A stretch of 64,000 nt of DNA from CALLCD01 sp039196965. Lineage in GTDB: Bacteria; Pseudomonadota; Alphaproteobacteria; Caulobacterales; Hyphomonadaceae. Below the pieces are notes generated by a model. That model was not told where the DNA came from, ran no database searches, and worked only from the letters and a program-made list of their open reading frames with translations. The DNA lies in NCBI GenBank assembly GCA_039196965.1, contig JBCCUK010000014.1, forward strand, positions 1 to 64,000, in the 5' to 3' direction. Both the position numbers and the translations under genes were made by a program. Within the stretch, counting starts at the first letter, position 1. The number at the start of each line of letters is the position of its first letter. This document shows positions 28,833-37,123 of the stretch, one piece after another.

Positions 28833-28882
28833 TGCCTCAAGGCGTGATGTCTAAGTCTATCGTTTAGAGAAACTATAGAGCC

Positions 28883-29815
28883 ATGACTGAGCCGACCGAT
28901 CGCCTGCCACCCCTGAATGCCCTCCGTGCCTTCGAAGCGGCGGCAAGACGGCTGTCGTTTACCAAGGCGGCCGAGGAATTGAACGTGACCCCCGGCGCGA
29001 TTAGCCAGCAGATACGCCAGTTGGAAGATTATGCCGGTGCGCCCCTGTTCAAGCGGACAGGACGATCCGTACTACTGACCGACAGCGCCCAGGCCACCCT
29101 GCCCCTTGTTCGCGAAGCATTCGACCAGATCGCGGAAGCCGGACGGGTCATGCAGGCTCCAGCGCGGCGCGGCCGGGTGATGGTCTCGTCGGCACCCTCA
29201 TTCGCCGCAAAGTGGCTGGCCCCGCGCCTGGAGAACTTTCATAGAAGCCATGAGGGCATCGAAGCCTGGGTGTCAGCCGATATGGGCCTAACCGATTTCA
29301 ACACGGCTGACGCCGACATCGCGATCCGCTATGGCCGGGGGCAATATGATGGCTTGAAAAGCGAGTTATTGCTTGATGAGACCGTGCTACCGGTGTGCTC
29401 ACCGGCGCTGCTCGAGGGCGAGCACGGTATTCGCAAGCCGGGCGATCTTGCCCACCATACGCTTCTTCATGATGAGAGCGCGGAGAACGATCCTTCCTGC
29501 CCGGACTGGCCGAGTTGGTTGGCCGCGCGCAATGTGCTGGGGGTCCAGTCCCGCCGCGGCCCGCGATTTAACCAGGCTGTGCTGGTCATTGAAGCGGCGA
29601 TTTCCGGACAAGGCGTCGCTCTCGCAAAACGGGCCGTGGCGGCGGCCGATCTTGCCGCTGGCAGGCTCGTCGCGCCATTTGCCGACGGGTCAACCTCTAT
29701 CGATTTTGGATACTGGCTCGTCTGGCCAAAGGGCCGCCACCTGACGACCGATGTGCGCGCTTTCATCAAATGGGTGAAAGCCGAGGCGGCAACGAGCGAA
29801 GTGGTAGGTGTTTAA
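28883..29815 (+). CDS. LysR-family transcriptional regulator, GcvA-like
   Basis: A 310-residue DNA-binding regulator. The N-terminal winged HTH reads 'LNALRAFEAAARRLSFTKAAEELNVTPGAISQQIRQLE' (about residues 11-48), and the C-terminal periplasmic-binding-like effector domain shows the GcvA-subgroup pattern 'DADIAIRYGRGQYDGL' and 'GQGVALAKRAVAAADLAAGRLVAPF'. It is transcribed away from cysG, and LysR proteins often control the divergent gene, so cysG-GST-DUF1348 is the likely target (inference). Downstream to 30066 I see no gene, only a GATCTGA/TCAGATC inverted repeat. Confidence 0.92.
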   Translation: MTEPTDRLPPLNALRAFEAAARRLSFTKAAEELNVTPGAISQQIRQLEDYAGAPLFKRTGRSVLLTDSAQATLPLVREAFDQIAEAGRVMQAPARRGRVMVSSAPSFAAKWLAPRLENFHRSHEGIEAWVSADMGLTDFNTADADIAIRYGRGQYDGLKSELLLDETVLPVCSPALLEGEHGIRKPGDLAHHTLLHDESAENDPSCPDWPSWLAARNVLGVQSRRGPRFNQAVLVIEAAISGQGVALAKRAVAAADLAAGRLVAPFADGSTSIDFGYWLVWPKGRHLTTDVRAFIKWVKAEAATSEVVGV

Positions 29816-30066
29816 TCCGGCTAACAGACTACCCCGAAGGAGGGGGCATTTGAAATGTGCTGAATTCGATCTGATGATCTCAGCTGCGGTAAGTCAGATC
29901 ATTCTGATTTCGCGTGGGCACCGTGTTCAATCGCCCCAACTGGCCTCAACAATCAGCTTTCTTGTGCAAGCTAAGGCCATAATTGGCCTCGCAATCGCCT
30001 CTAAGTTTCACGCAAATTCGCCCGATTTTGAGCGCTCCATACTTTGAAAGCATGGAGAAAAGTGAA

Positions 30067-30624
30067 ATGAGCACGCGCCGTTCGAACTATATCGCATTGT
30101 TGACAGCCGCCCTGTTTCTCGTGAGCGGCCTTGTGGCGGCGCAAAGTCAGGAAGCGAGCCGGTCCGAACCGATCCAGATGACAGAAAACACGATCCGGTT
30201 TCCGGGGTTCATTGCCTTTTCCGAACGGACCATGGCCTACCGGGCCGACCGCCTCATCAATCTGGATGTTTTCAACCAGATGGCATCGGAGCGGAGCACG
30301 ATCATTCTCGATACGAGGAGCGTCGCGGCGTTCAATGAGGGCCATCTTGAGGGTGCCGTGAACCTCACCTTTGCCGATTTCACCGAAGACAAGCTCGCCG
30401 AGGTGATCCCGGACCGCACCACGCGGATCCTGATCTATTGCAACAATAACTTCGTTGACGATGTTGAGCCCGTGCCAGCGAAATCACCGCAGCTCGCCTT
30501 GAACATCCCGACCTTCGTGAACCTGTTCGGGTACGGCTATATGAACGTGTACGAACTTGGCGAACTGGTAAGCCTCGACGATGAACGGCTGAGCTGGACC
30601 CAAGGCCCCGAAGCGATTTCGTGA
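30067..30624 (+). CDS. exported rhodanese-like domain protein
   Basis: A 185-residue protein with a cleavable-looking signal (positive N-terminus, 'IALLTAALFLVSGLVAAQS'). It has one rhodanese domain: 'IILDTRSVAAFNEGHLEGAVNL' is the CH2-type entry, and 'RILIYCNNNF' carries the loop Cys expected to bear persulfide. Periplasmic sulfurtransferase or sensor; partner unknown. ATG 30067 has GGAG nine bases upstream, better than ATG 30052. It stands alone; 30625-30850 holds nothing recognisable. Confidence 0.85.
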   Translation: MSTRRSNYIALLTAALFLVSGLVAAQSQEASRSEPIQMTENTIRFPGFIAFSERTMAYRADRLINLDVFNQMASERSTIILDTRSVAAFNEGHLEGAVNLTFADFTEDKLAEVIPDRTTRILIYCNNNFVDDVEPVPAKSPQLALNIPTFVNLFGYGYMNVYELGELVSLDDERLSWTQGPEAIS

Positions 30625-30850
30625 CGGGGTGAGTGCGGGGAATGCAGAGATAAGGCGATAAGAAAGCCTATATCGGCGTCGCAATCACGCGCCGCATCAC
30701 CGACGCCCGCATATTCAATCACATAAGCAAAAACCGCCCAAAGACGGCTTTCCAGAGAATCACTTTTGGCATCCGTATGGACCCTTATTGATGGCCTGGT
30801 CCGATGCGTTGATGGTCCCAGTTCGGTTTATCAGATTGGAGACTTCGTCG

Positions 30851-31243
30851 ATGCCCGACAATCACGGAAAAGTCGTTTGGTCGGAACTCAATACGCGCGA
30901 TCCGGTGGCTGCAGCCGCCTTTTTCGAGACTGTTTTAGGGGTATCGAGCGTAGAGACCCATACTCAGAATGGCAGCATCTACAGAACCCTGAAAAAGGGT
31001 GACGAGATGGTCGCCGGCATTCTCGACATTTCCGGGCCGGAATTTGCGGGCGCACCGGCGAGCTGGTTGACTTATCTCGGATGCGATGACGTCGATGCGG
31101 CATGCGAAGCGGTGAAATCTGCCGGCGGTATGGTAATGAGCGCGCCGTTCGACATTCCGTTCGTCGGCCGCGTCGCTGTCATCAAGGACCCAACAGACCC
31201 TGTTGTGGCTTTAATGACGCCAGCTGCCGGTGGCCAATCTTGA
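30851..31243 (+). CDS. VOC/glyoxalase-like protein
   Basis: A 130-residue vicinal-oxygen-chelate fold protein. It starts 'GKVVWSELNTRDPVAAAAFFETVLG', a typical beta-alpha-beta VOC entry, and ends 'VAVIKDPTDPVVALMTP'. This is the bacterial 'VOC family protein' type with unknown ligand. Metal residues are not all obvious (Glu12 is one candidate). I chose ATG 30851 with GGAG upstream; the in-frame ATG at 30788 would add a non-conserved N-terminus. Confidence 0.8.
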   Translation: MPDNHGKVVWSELNTRDPVAAAAFFETVLGVSSVETHTQNGSIYRTLKKGDEMVAGILDISGPEFAGAPASWLTYLGCDDVDAACEAVKSAGGMVMSAPFDIPFVGRVAVIKDPTDPVVALMTPAAGGQS

Positions 31244-31390
31244 GTACGGATATGTTTGGACTGATCACCACCGAGGAGCCTTCGACCCCGGAATCCCATA
31301 ATCTGAAAACACTGTCCGCCATCTTGTCATAGCGTGGATTTGCGGACATGAGCAGTTGCAAGTGAATCGCAATTGAGCAAGGCTATTGCC

Positions 31391-32206
31391 ATGACAACAT
31401 CGACAAGCGCCGCGCCGGCGAAGAAAGTGAACCCGAACGCACCGACCCCGCAGAAGGTCGTTTCGGTCCACCACTATACCGACCGGCTCTTCAAGTTCCG
31501 CCTGGAGCGGCCACCGGCGTTTCGGTTCCGCTCGGGCGAGTTCGTTATGATCGGCCTATTGAAAGACGATGGGCGGCCGCTCCTAAGGGCCTATTCCATC
31601 GCCTCTCCCGCCTGGGATGAGGAAGTGGAGTTCTACTCGATCAAGGTTCAAGACGGACCGTTGACCTCACGGCTGCAGAATATCAAGCCGGGCGACGAAG
31701 TGCTGCTCGGCAAGAAGCCGACGGGCACGCTGGTGCTGGATGCGCTGGTGGGTGGTGAGCGGCTCTACCTGTTTTCGACCGGCACAGGCTTTGCCCCCTT
31801 TGCCAGCCTGATCCGCGAACCGGAAACTTATCAGCGGTTCAAGCAGGTGATCGTGACTCATACCTGCCGCGATGTGGCGGAACTAGATTATGGCTTCGAG
31901 ACAGTGGAAGCGGCTAAGAATGATCCGCTGGTGGGCGAGCAGGCATCGAAACAGCTTGTGCACTTCACATCCTGTACCAGAGAAGACCATCCACAGATGG
32001 GACGGATCACAACGCTTATAGATACAGGAGAGCTGTTTCAAAAGCTGGGTGTTCCGCCCCTTAATCCCGAAACCGACCGGGCGATGATTTGCGGTTCGCA
32101 GGAAATGCTGAACGACACAAAGCAGCGCATGCTGGATGCGGGTCTGGTCGAAGGCTCGAATGCGGCACCGGCCCAGTTCGTGATCGAAAAGGCATTTGCC
32201 GGGTAA
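31391..32206 (+). CDS. fpr: ferredoxin/flavodoxin-NADP+ reductase
   Basis: A 271-residue FAD enzyme that passes electrons between NADPH and ferredoxin/flavodoxin. The FAD site is 'RAYSIAS' (about residues 68-74), the pyrophosphate/NADP region is 'STGTGFAPFASLIREP', and 'MICGSQEMLNDTKQ' is the family Cys-Gly segment. The C-terminus ends 'FVIEKAFAG', as in bacterial subclass Fpr. ATG 31391 has an AAGG site; TTG 31373 is the alternative. It overlaps the GNAT gene by one base (TAATG). Confidence 0.94.
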   Translation: MTTSTSAAPAKKVNPNAPTPQKVVSVHHYTDRLFKFRLERPPAFRFRSGEFVMIGLLKDDGRPLLRAYSIASPAWDEEVEFYSIKVQDGPLTSRLQNIKPGDEVLLGKKPTGTLVLDALVGGERLYLFSTGTGFAPFASLIREPETYQRFKQVIVTHTCRDVAELDYGFETVEAAKNDPLVGEQASKQLVHFTSCTREDHPQMGRITTLIDTGELFQKLGVPPLNPETDRAMICGSQEMLNDTKQRMLDAGLVEGSNAAPAQFVIEKAFAG

Positions 32207-32670
32207 TGCCCAGCGTGCGTGATTTTCGGCCAGGTGACGAGGCGGCCTTTCGCGACCTGAACCTGGCCTGGATTGAGAAATATTTCGGCATCGAAGCAGA
32301 AGACCGAGCCCAGCTGGAGCGGCTTGATGACAGCGTATTTGCCAAGTGTGGCCGCGTTCTGCTGGCCGAGGACAAGGGTGAGGTGGTCGGAACGGTTGCG
32401 CTCATCCCGATGGATGAAGGCTGTGTCGAACTGGCGAAAATGAGCGCGCGGGAAGATCTGCGCGGGCACGGTATCGGTAGCGCGCTGATGGACGCTGCCA
32501 TTGCGGCAGCCGGGGAGATGGGGGCTGACCGCATCTGGATCGAAACCAATGACACATTATCGGCCGCGCTGAGCCTTTATCGCAGCGCCGGTTTTGAAGT
32601 GCTGGACCGGCAGGACTGGCACGCGACCCCCTACTCCCGTTGCAACGTCCAAATGCTAAAGCGCTTGTGA
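32206..32670 (+). CDS. GNAT N-acetyltransferase
   Basis: A 154-residue GNAT-fold protein using acetyl-CoA. It has 'VRDFRPGDEAAFRDLNLAWI' at the start, the motif A P-loop-like 'REDLRGHGIGSALMDAA' (about 82-98), and 'LYRSAGFEV' near the end. The substrate is not inferable. Translation is coupled to fpr through TAATG. Confidence 0.9.
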   Translation: MPSVRDFRPGDEAAFRDLNLAWIEKYFGIEAEDRAQLERLDDSVFAKCGRVLLAEDKGEVVGTVALIPMDEGCVELAKMSAREDLRGHGIGSALMDAAIAAAGEMGADRIWIETNDTLSAALSLYRSAGFEVLDRQDWHATPYSRCNVQMLKRL

Positions 32671-32717
32671 CACTGCTACCCGTTTCCTTCGTCTAGATAA
32701 GGACCTAAATACGTTGC

Positions 32718-33056
32718 ATGGCAGACGATTTCTCCCCGCGACGACATACAAGCGAAACCGCTCAGACCATGGCGGATGTCCGCCAAGAGATAGACCGGCT
32801 GGACCGGGAGCTGGTGACGCTTCTGGTCGAGCGACAGTCCTTCATGGACGCAGCAGCACGTATCAAGGGTTCCCGCGCTGCGGTGCATGACCGGGCGCGG
32901 ATAGAGGATGTGGTGACGAAAGTCCTCGCCAGCGCGAAGGCGGCCGGGCTCTCAACCGCAATTGCAGAGCCGGTTTGGCGCACCCTGATTGACAGGTGTA
33001 TTGCCTATGAATTCCGATCCTATGACGATATGAAACGGCCCGACGACGATAGCTGA
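32718..33056 (+). CDS. chorismate mutase (AroQ class)
   Basis: A 112-residue all-helical mutase of the AroQ type, converting chorismate to prephenate for Phe/Tyr synthesis. 'VRQEIDRLDRELVTLLVERQSFMDAAARIK' (about 21-50) contains the conserved Arg, Asp-Arg and Leu-rich helix; 'VWRTLIDRCIAYE' supplies the C-terminal helix. Its 3' end overlaps the Hpt gene on the other strand by 37 bases, so the two stops cross. Confidence 0.9.
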   Translation: MADDFSPRRHTSETAQTMADVRQEIDRLDRELVTLLVERQSFMDAAARIKGSRAAVHDRARIEDVVTKVLASAKAAGLSTAIAEPVWRTLIDRCIAYEFRSYDDMKRPDDDS

Positions 33057-33415
33057 TGAGCGAGATGGGCGGCGGCTTCGAGCGCCGGACCAATCTCATC
33101 TTTTACAGCAGACAGAGCGACACCGGCCTCAGCGTCCGACACTTGCCGATCTTCCCGGCCGAGAGTTTCAGCAGATTTACAAGCCTCGGACAGACGCATG
33201 GCTCCCACTGAGAGGGCAGATCCTTTCAGGGAATGAGCCGCATCCGCCCACTGCCGCTGGGGCATCGACGCCGTGAGCATACGTGACCAGATTTCCGTCT
33301 GCTGCCGGAAGATATCTATCACTTCCATGGCAAGCCCAGTGTCGCCTCCGGTCATTGCCGAAAGGTGATCTGCATCAAGCACCGGTGGTGACGGTTGATG
33401 ATCGATTTCGCTCAT
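33020..33415 (-). CDS. Hpt (histidine phosphotransfer) domain protein
   Basis: A 131-residue stand-alone phosphotransfer protein. The four-helix Hpt signature 'AAHSLKGSALSVGAMRLSEACKSAE' places the phosphorylated His at residue 61. It would relay phosphate between a hybrid kinase and a response regulator. The ATG at 33415 follows GGGGGAAG; the in-frame ATG 33451 is less well placed. No kinase or regulator is next to it. It converges on and overlaps the chorismate mutase gene. Confidence 0.88.
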   Translation of the reverse strand: MSEIDHQPSPPVLDADHLSAMTGGDTGLAMEVIDIFRQQTEIWSRMLTASMPQRQWADAAHSLKGSALSVGAMRLSEACKSAETLGREDRQVSDAEAGVALSAVKDEIGPALEAAAHLAHQLSSSGRFISS

Positions 33416-33542
33416 AGACAGACTTCCCCCGTAATTCTGACCAATAATCAACCCTAAGCAAGGCCAAATCCGCTGTAGAAGAATTGCAGATACGGGAGTT
33501 TTGGACTATGAGTTGGAGAAGTTAGAGTTGTGGATCGATCCA

Positions 33543-33683
33543 ATGTTAAGTCTCCTGATCAACTTCCGAAATGCAGTCTTTGCAATTGTGCTGGCCTGGC
33601 TAGGCATGGAATTGATGCAGCCGGATCGCGGGAAGGACACGCCGCAGGATCCCGCTCAACCAGAGCAATCCCTGCTTCGCTGA
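33543..33683 (+). CDS. possible small single-pass membrane protein
   Basis: A short frame of about 46 residues from ATG 33543 (open from TTG 33501, 60 residues). One hydrophobic helix ('LLINFRNAVFAIVLAWLGMEL') is followed by a polar Asp/Gln/Pro-rich tail. No strong ribosome site; coding status is uncertain. It lies 73 bases before the large coiled-coil gene. Confidence 0.3.
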   Translation: MLSLLINFRNAVFAIVLAWLGMELMQPDRGKDTPQDPAQPEQSLLR

Positions 33684-33756
33684 TAGGCAGCAGATACTGG
33701 GTGAGGCTGCAAAACGCCTATGCCACCCGGGATATATGCTGTGATATGGATGCAAC

Positions 33757-35640
33757 ATGACACAGCGCGATATGAGCAGACCAACGACGACCGAAAGCTC
33801 GGCAGAGGACTTCGAAAAGCTCAATAAAACAGGCCAATGGCTCGGATGGGCAGGGTTTGTCTGCGCGCTTCTCTGGTGGGGCGGGGTTGCAGGCATACTT
33901 GTCGGGCTTTTCGGCGTGGAACAGTTGTTACAGCAGTCCACCGGTATTCTCATTGCCGCTGGAGCTCTGATCCTGCTACCCGGTCTGATGATGACGCTGG
34001 CAGGCCTGATGGCGCGCCAGAATCGCCGTGCGACAGAAGCCAATGTGCTGGTTATGCGCGCGGCCGAAACGCTGCTCTCACCGGCACAAATTGCTGGAAC
34101 AGACATACAAAAACTGGCGGCGACCACAAAGGCCTACACCGACGCGATCAACCAGACCGCAAGCGATACACTGTCTGCGCTGAAAGCGGCGGCAGATGTT
34201 CTGGAAAACGAGCGGCTGCGGGTGGAATCGGTTTCCTATGCGATGTCGGACAATGCGCGGGATCTGACGGTTCGTCTGAAAGAGGAGCGGCATGCGATTG
34301 AGAGCATTGCCAAATCGCTCGATTTGCAGACCCGAAGCATGTCTGACGCTATCCCACGCCAAGCGGCCGCAATTGCAAAGGCGGCCCAAGAAGCTAGCGA
34401 AGAGATCGCCGATGCGGATCTCGGCCTCGAAAAGCAGCTGCGGCAGCTGAAACATGCAGGCAGCACCCTCGCCGTCAGGCTGACGGACCTCGAGACCATC
34501 GCGAAGGATGCATCAAGCCGAACAGAAGTGCTGAACCAGTCTCTCGGCCGGGTTGAGGCAAAACTTGGCGAGTCGCAGAAGACCATCGAAATGGCAGAGC
34601 GCGCGAGTTCGATGGCCGTGGACGCCGCATCGGGGGCTGGGAATGCTCTGCGCGACGCCGTGTCGGCAGCACTCGACAGCGCACGGGAAGCCAATCTGGA
34701 GATTACCCAGACGACCCGGAAAGTGCATGAAGATGCGGCGCGCACCCTGGCAGATCTGAGACAGGCAAGCGTTGAAGCCGGTGCTGCGGCGGAAGATACA
34801 GGCAAAGCGCTGAGGGCGACACTGAATGCACAGCACACGGCATCGCCCGCGCCCCAAAGTCAGGCACCGCGATCTCAGGAACAGCCGACACAAGCGCCAA
34901 AAGACACCCCTCTGAACGGAGCATCTGGCAGACCGGCCGACCATGGCAGCTTGCGCGGACGAACCGACATGAATGGCGCGTCTCCTGCCTTTGAGAAAGA
35001 GAGCAGCCGGGAGCCCGAACAGCCATTGCGGCCCCAGAGCCGGGAAAATCCATTGCCGTCACCGAGCGCTCCTACAGCAAGCGATGAGGATCTGTTTGAC
35101 TTAGAGGAAGCAGCAGCGCCAGTGATCAGAACTCAAGAGCCAATAAAGCCGAATGACCATTCGGCTCCGGATCTGAACGGAGTTGGAGCGAATGGCCATG
35201 ATAGCACAGAATGGCGGGATATTATCGCTGACCTCGCCGATGATGAGGCAAAGCAGGGCGACGTGCCGAGGACCGAAGCCCCCCTCGCCAGGGACACCAC
35301 GGCTGATACATTAATCGATCGCCTCGAGTCGTCGGGCATTCCGTTGCCCAAAACCTTCAAACCGAGAGACAAAAAGCGCATCGCCGCGGCGGCCCGCAAG
35401 GATGAAAAGGCCCGGCGCGCAGCCATCCGCCAAGCGGCCGGAAATGAGGTAGACCGCGTCGCGCTGAGACTTCGTAAGGATGCGGATCTATTAAGGCTTG
35501 CCCAGCACTTCATCATGGCTGAAGAGCCTGACGCACTTCTCGCCTTGGACAAGACAAGCCATTCCAAGCGGCCTGCTTCTCCTCGCCTCTCAGCCTATCT
35601 CCTGGTGGACGCTGCCCTCGAGAATATCAGCGCGCCTTGA
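33757..35640 (+). CDS. membrane-anchored coiled-coil protein, TipN-like architecture
   Basis: A 627-residue protein with no catalytic motif. Two hydrophobic helices (about residues 27-51 and 62-84) sit close to the N-terminus. A long Ala/Glu/Lys/Arg-rich region (about 90-355) reads as coiled coil, followed by a Pro/Ser/Gln-rich disordered linker (about 356-470) and an acidic-to-basic C-terminal domain ending 'SPRLSAYLLVDAALENI'. This layout (two N-terminal TMs plus cytoplasmic coiled coil) recalls the Caulobacter polarity factor TipN, but identity is unproven; methyl-accepting proteins are excluded because the signalling hairpin tip is absent. Convergent with tolB. Confidence 0.6.
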   Translation: MTQRDMSRPTTTESSAEDFEKLNKTGQWLGWAGFVCALLWWGGVAGILVGLFGVEQLLQQSTGILIAAGALILLPGLMMTLAGLMARQNRRATEANVLVMRAAETLLSPAQIAGTDIQKLAATTKAYTDAINQTASDTLSALKAAADVLENERLRVESVSYAMSDNARDLTVRLKEERHAIESIAKSLDLQTRSMSDAIPRQAAAIAKAAQEASEEIADADLGLEKQLRQLKHAGSTLAVRLTDLETIAKDASSRTEVLNQSLGRVEAKLGESQKTIEMAERASSMAVDAASGAGNALRDAVSAALDSAREANLEITQTTRKVHEDAARTLADLRQASVEAGAAAEDTGKALRATLNAQHTASPAPQSQAPRSQEQPTQAPKDTPLNGASGRPADHGSLRGRTDMNGASPAFEKESSREPEQPLRPQSRENPLPSPSAPTASDEDLFDLEEAAAPVIRTQEPIKPNDHSAPDLNGVGANGHDSTEWRDIIADLADDEAKQGDVPRTEAPLARDTTADTLIDRLESSGIPLPKTFKPRDKKRIAAAARKDEKARRAAIRQAAGNEVDRVALRLRKDADLLRLAQHFIMAEEPDALLALDKTSHSKRPASPRLSAYLLVDAALENISAP

Positions 35641-35684
35641 TCAGTAGCGATGGAAACACCGCTTAAGGCAGACTTGCGGCCTTA

Positions 35685-35699
35685 GCGGAGAAGCTCCGC
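35685..35699. terminator. possible hairpin between convergent genes
   Basis: GCGGAG-AAG-CTCCGC forms a short 6-bp stem between the convergent coiled-coil gene and tolB. There is no clear T-tract in either direction, so any terminator role is weak. Confidence 0.3.
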
Positions 35700-35706
35700 C
35701 ATTAAA

Positions 35707-37080
35707 TCAGTCCAGAAGCGGCGACCATGCAGGATCAGACGCGCTCGTCGTCGTCGACATAGGGCGCAGGTTCCTTCCGGTAAGATCCACGGACCAAACT
35801 TGCGGCGCTGCCCCCGGTCTTGTCTCCCGGAAGAATGTGATGACGCGTCCATTCGGGGCCCAGCCCGGGCCTTCATCGAGATAGGCTTCGGTCAACAGAC
35901 GCTCGCCATCACCATCATTGCCGATAACGCCGATGTGGAAACGCCCGCGCGTCTGCTTGGTAAAGGCAACCAGATCTCCCCTCGGCGACCATACCGGCGT
36001 GGAATATCGTCCCCGACCGAAGGTAATACGACAGGCCTTATCCCGCCCTCCCGATGGGCATTCTCGCGGACTGCCATCTACATTCATGATGTAGAGCTGG
36101 GGTGAGCCGCCCCTGTCGGAGTTAAAGACAACCTGCCGGCCGTCCGGCGACATGGAGGGCGAGGTATCGATCGATGGATGATCTGTAAGACGACGGGTCT
36201 GCCGGGTGACAAGATCCATTATGTAGATGTCGGTATTCCCGTTCTGAGCCTGGCTGAAAATCACGGACTTGCCATTGGGTGAAAAGCGCGGCGCGAAGGT
36301 CATGCCGGGGAAATTGCCGAGGGATTCCTGGCGGCGATTGGCAAGATCGAAGAGGTAGACGCGCGGACGACCGCCCTCAAAGGACATGTAAGTGATGCGC
36401 TGATCGGTGGGCGAAAAACGCGGCGTAATAATGTTGTGTATGCCTTCTGTCAGGAAGCGCTGGTTCGCCCCGTCCTGGTCCATGATCGACAGGCGCTTTA
36501 TGCGTGCTGTCTTTGGTCCTGTCTCCGCGATGTAGACAATGCGGGTATCGAAATACCCATCTTCGCCGGTGAGGCGGGTATAGATGCTATCGGCAATTTG
36601 GTGGGCGATACGCCGCCAATTCGTAACCGGTGTGCGCAAGCGTCGGCCTGACTGACCGTTGAGACGGTAAATCTCTTCGCCATTCACATCCCAAAGGCGG
36701 AAAGAAACAAGCACCTGATCATCTTCGGTTGTGCCGGGTTGACCGGGAAGCAATTCCACCTCGCCCACGACAAGACCATCGGCCTGAATGATCCGCCAGT
36801 CGGCGAAACGTGGACGAAGGTCAATTGAGAGATCTTTCTGGATGAAGGCTGAGGGATCCGTCGTGGCAAACAGGCCGGTCGACACCAGATCGTTTCGGAC
36901 AACTTCGGAAATCTGGCGGGAAAGGTCCTCAGCACCTGCTGCCGGTTTAAAGTCCGGAATGGCAATTGGGAATGGTTTGATCTGACCGGTACCGATCGGC
37001 ACATCGACCTCGACCTGAGCGGTCGCCCAAGGCGTTGCCACGACCATCAGCGCGGCGAAGAGTGCTACCAGTTTCTTCAT
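35707..37080 (-). CDS. tolB: Tol-Pal system protein TolB
   Basis: A 457-residue periplasmic beta-propeller. The signal peptide 'KLVALFAALMVVATPWATA' is followed by the N-terminal alpha/beta domain ('PFPIAIPDFKP', 'EVVRNDLVSTGLF') and then six propeller repeats recognisable by 'PRFSPTDQRITYMSF', 'FAPRFSPNGKSVIFS', 'TSPSMSPDGRQVVFNSDR' and 'PVWSPRGDLVAFT'. It binds Pal and TolA to keep the outer membrane attached during constriction. Pal, normally next, is not downstream here. Confidence 0.97.
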   Translation of the reverse strand: MKKLVALFAALMVVATPWATAQVEVDVPIGTGQIKPFPIAIPDFKPAAGAEDLSRQISEVVRNDLVSTGLFATTDPSAFIQKDLSIDLRPRFADWRIIQADGLVVGEVELLPGQPGTTEDDQVLVSFRLWDVNGEEIYRLNGQSGRRLRTPVTNWRRIAHQIADSIYTRLTGEDGYFDTRIVYIAETGPKTARIKRLSIMDQDGANQRFLTEGIHNIITPRFSPTDQRITYMSFEGGRPRVYLFDLANRRQESLGNFPGMTFAPRFSPNGKSVIFSQAQNGNTDIYIMDLVTRQTRRLTDHPSIDTSPSMSPDGRQVVFNSDRGGSPQLYIMNVDGSPRECPSGGRDKACRITFGRGRYSTPVWSPRGDLVAFTKQTRGRFHIGVIGNDGDGERLLTEAYLDEGPGWAPNGRVITFFRETRPGAAPQVWSVDLTGRNLRPMSTTTSASDPAWSPLLD

Positions 37081-37123
37081 TTTTCAAACCTCTCTTATGT
37101 CCCTTCCGGCTCGTGATCCCACG

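Noticed and set aside
28802..28882. Riboswitch upstream of cysG
   Set aside because: The gap is only 81 bases and shared with a divergent gene; no conserved riboswitch core is visible.
29868..29900. Terminator after the LysR gene (GATCTGA/TCAGATC)
   Set aside because: The loop is 19 bases and no T-tract follows.
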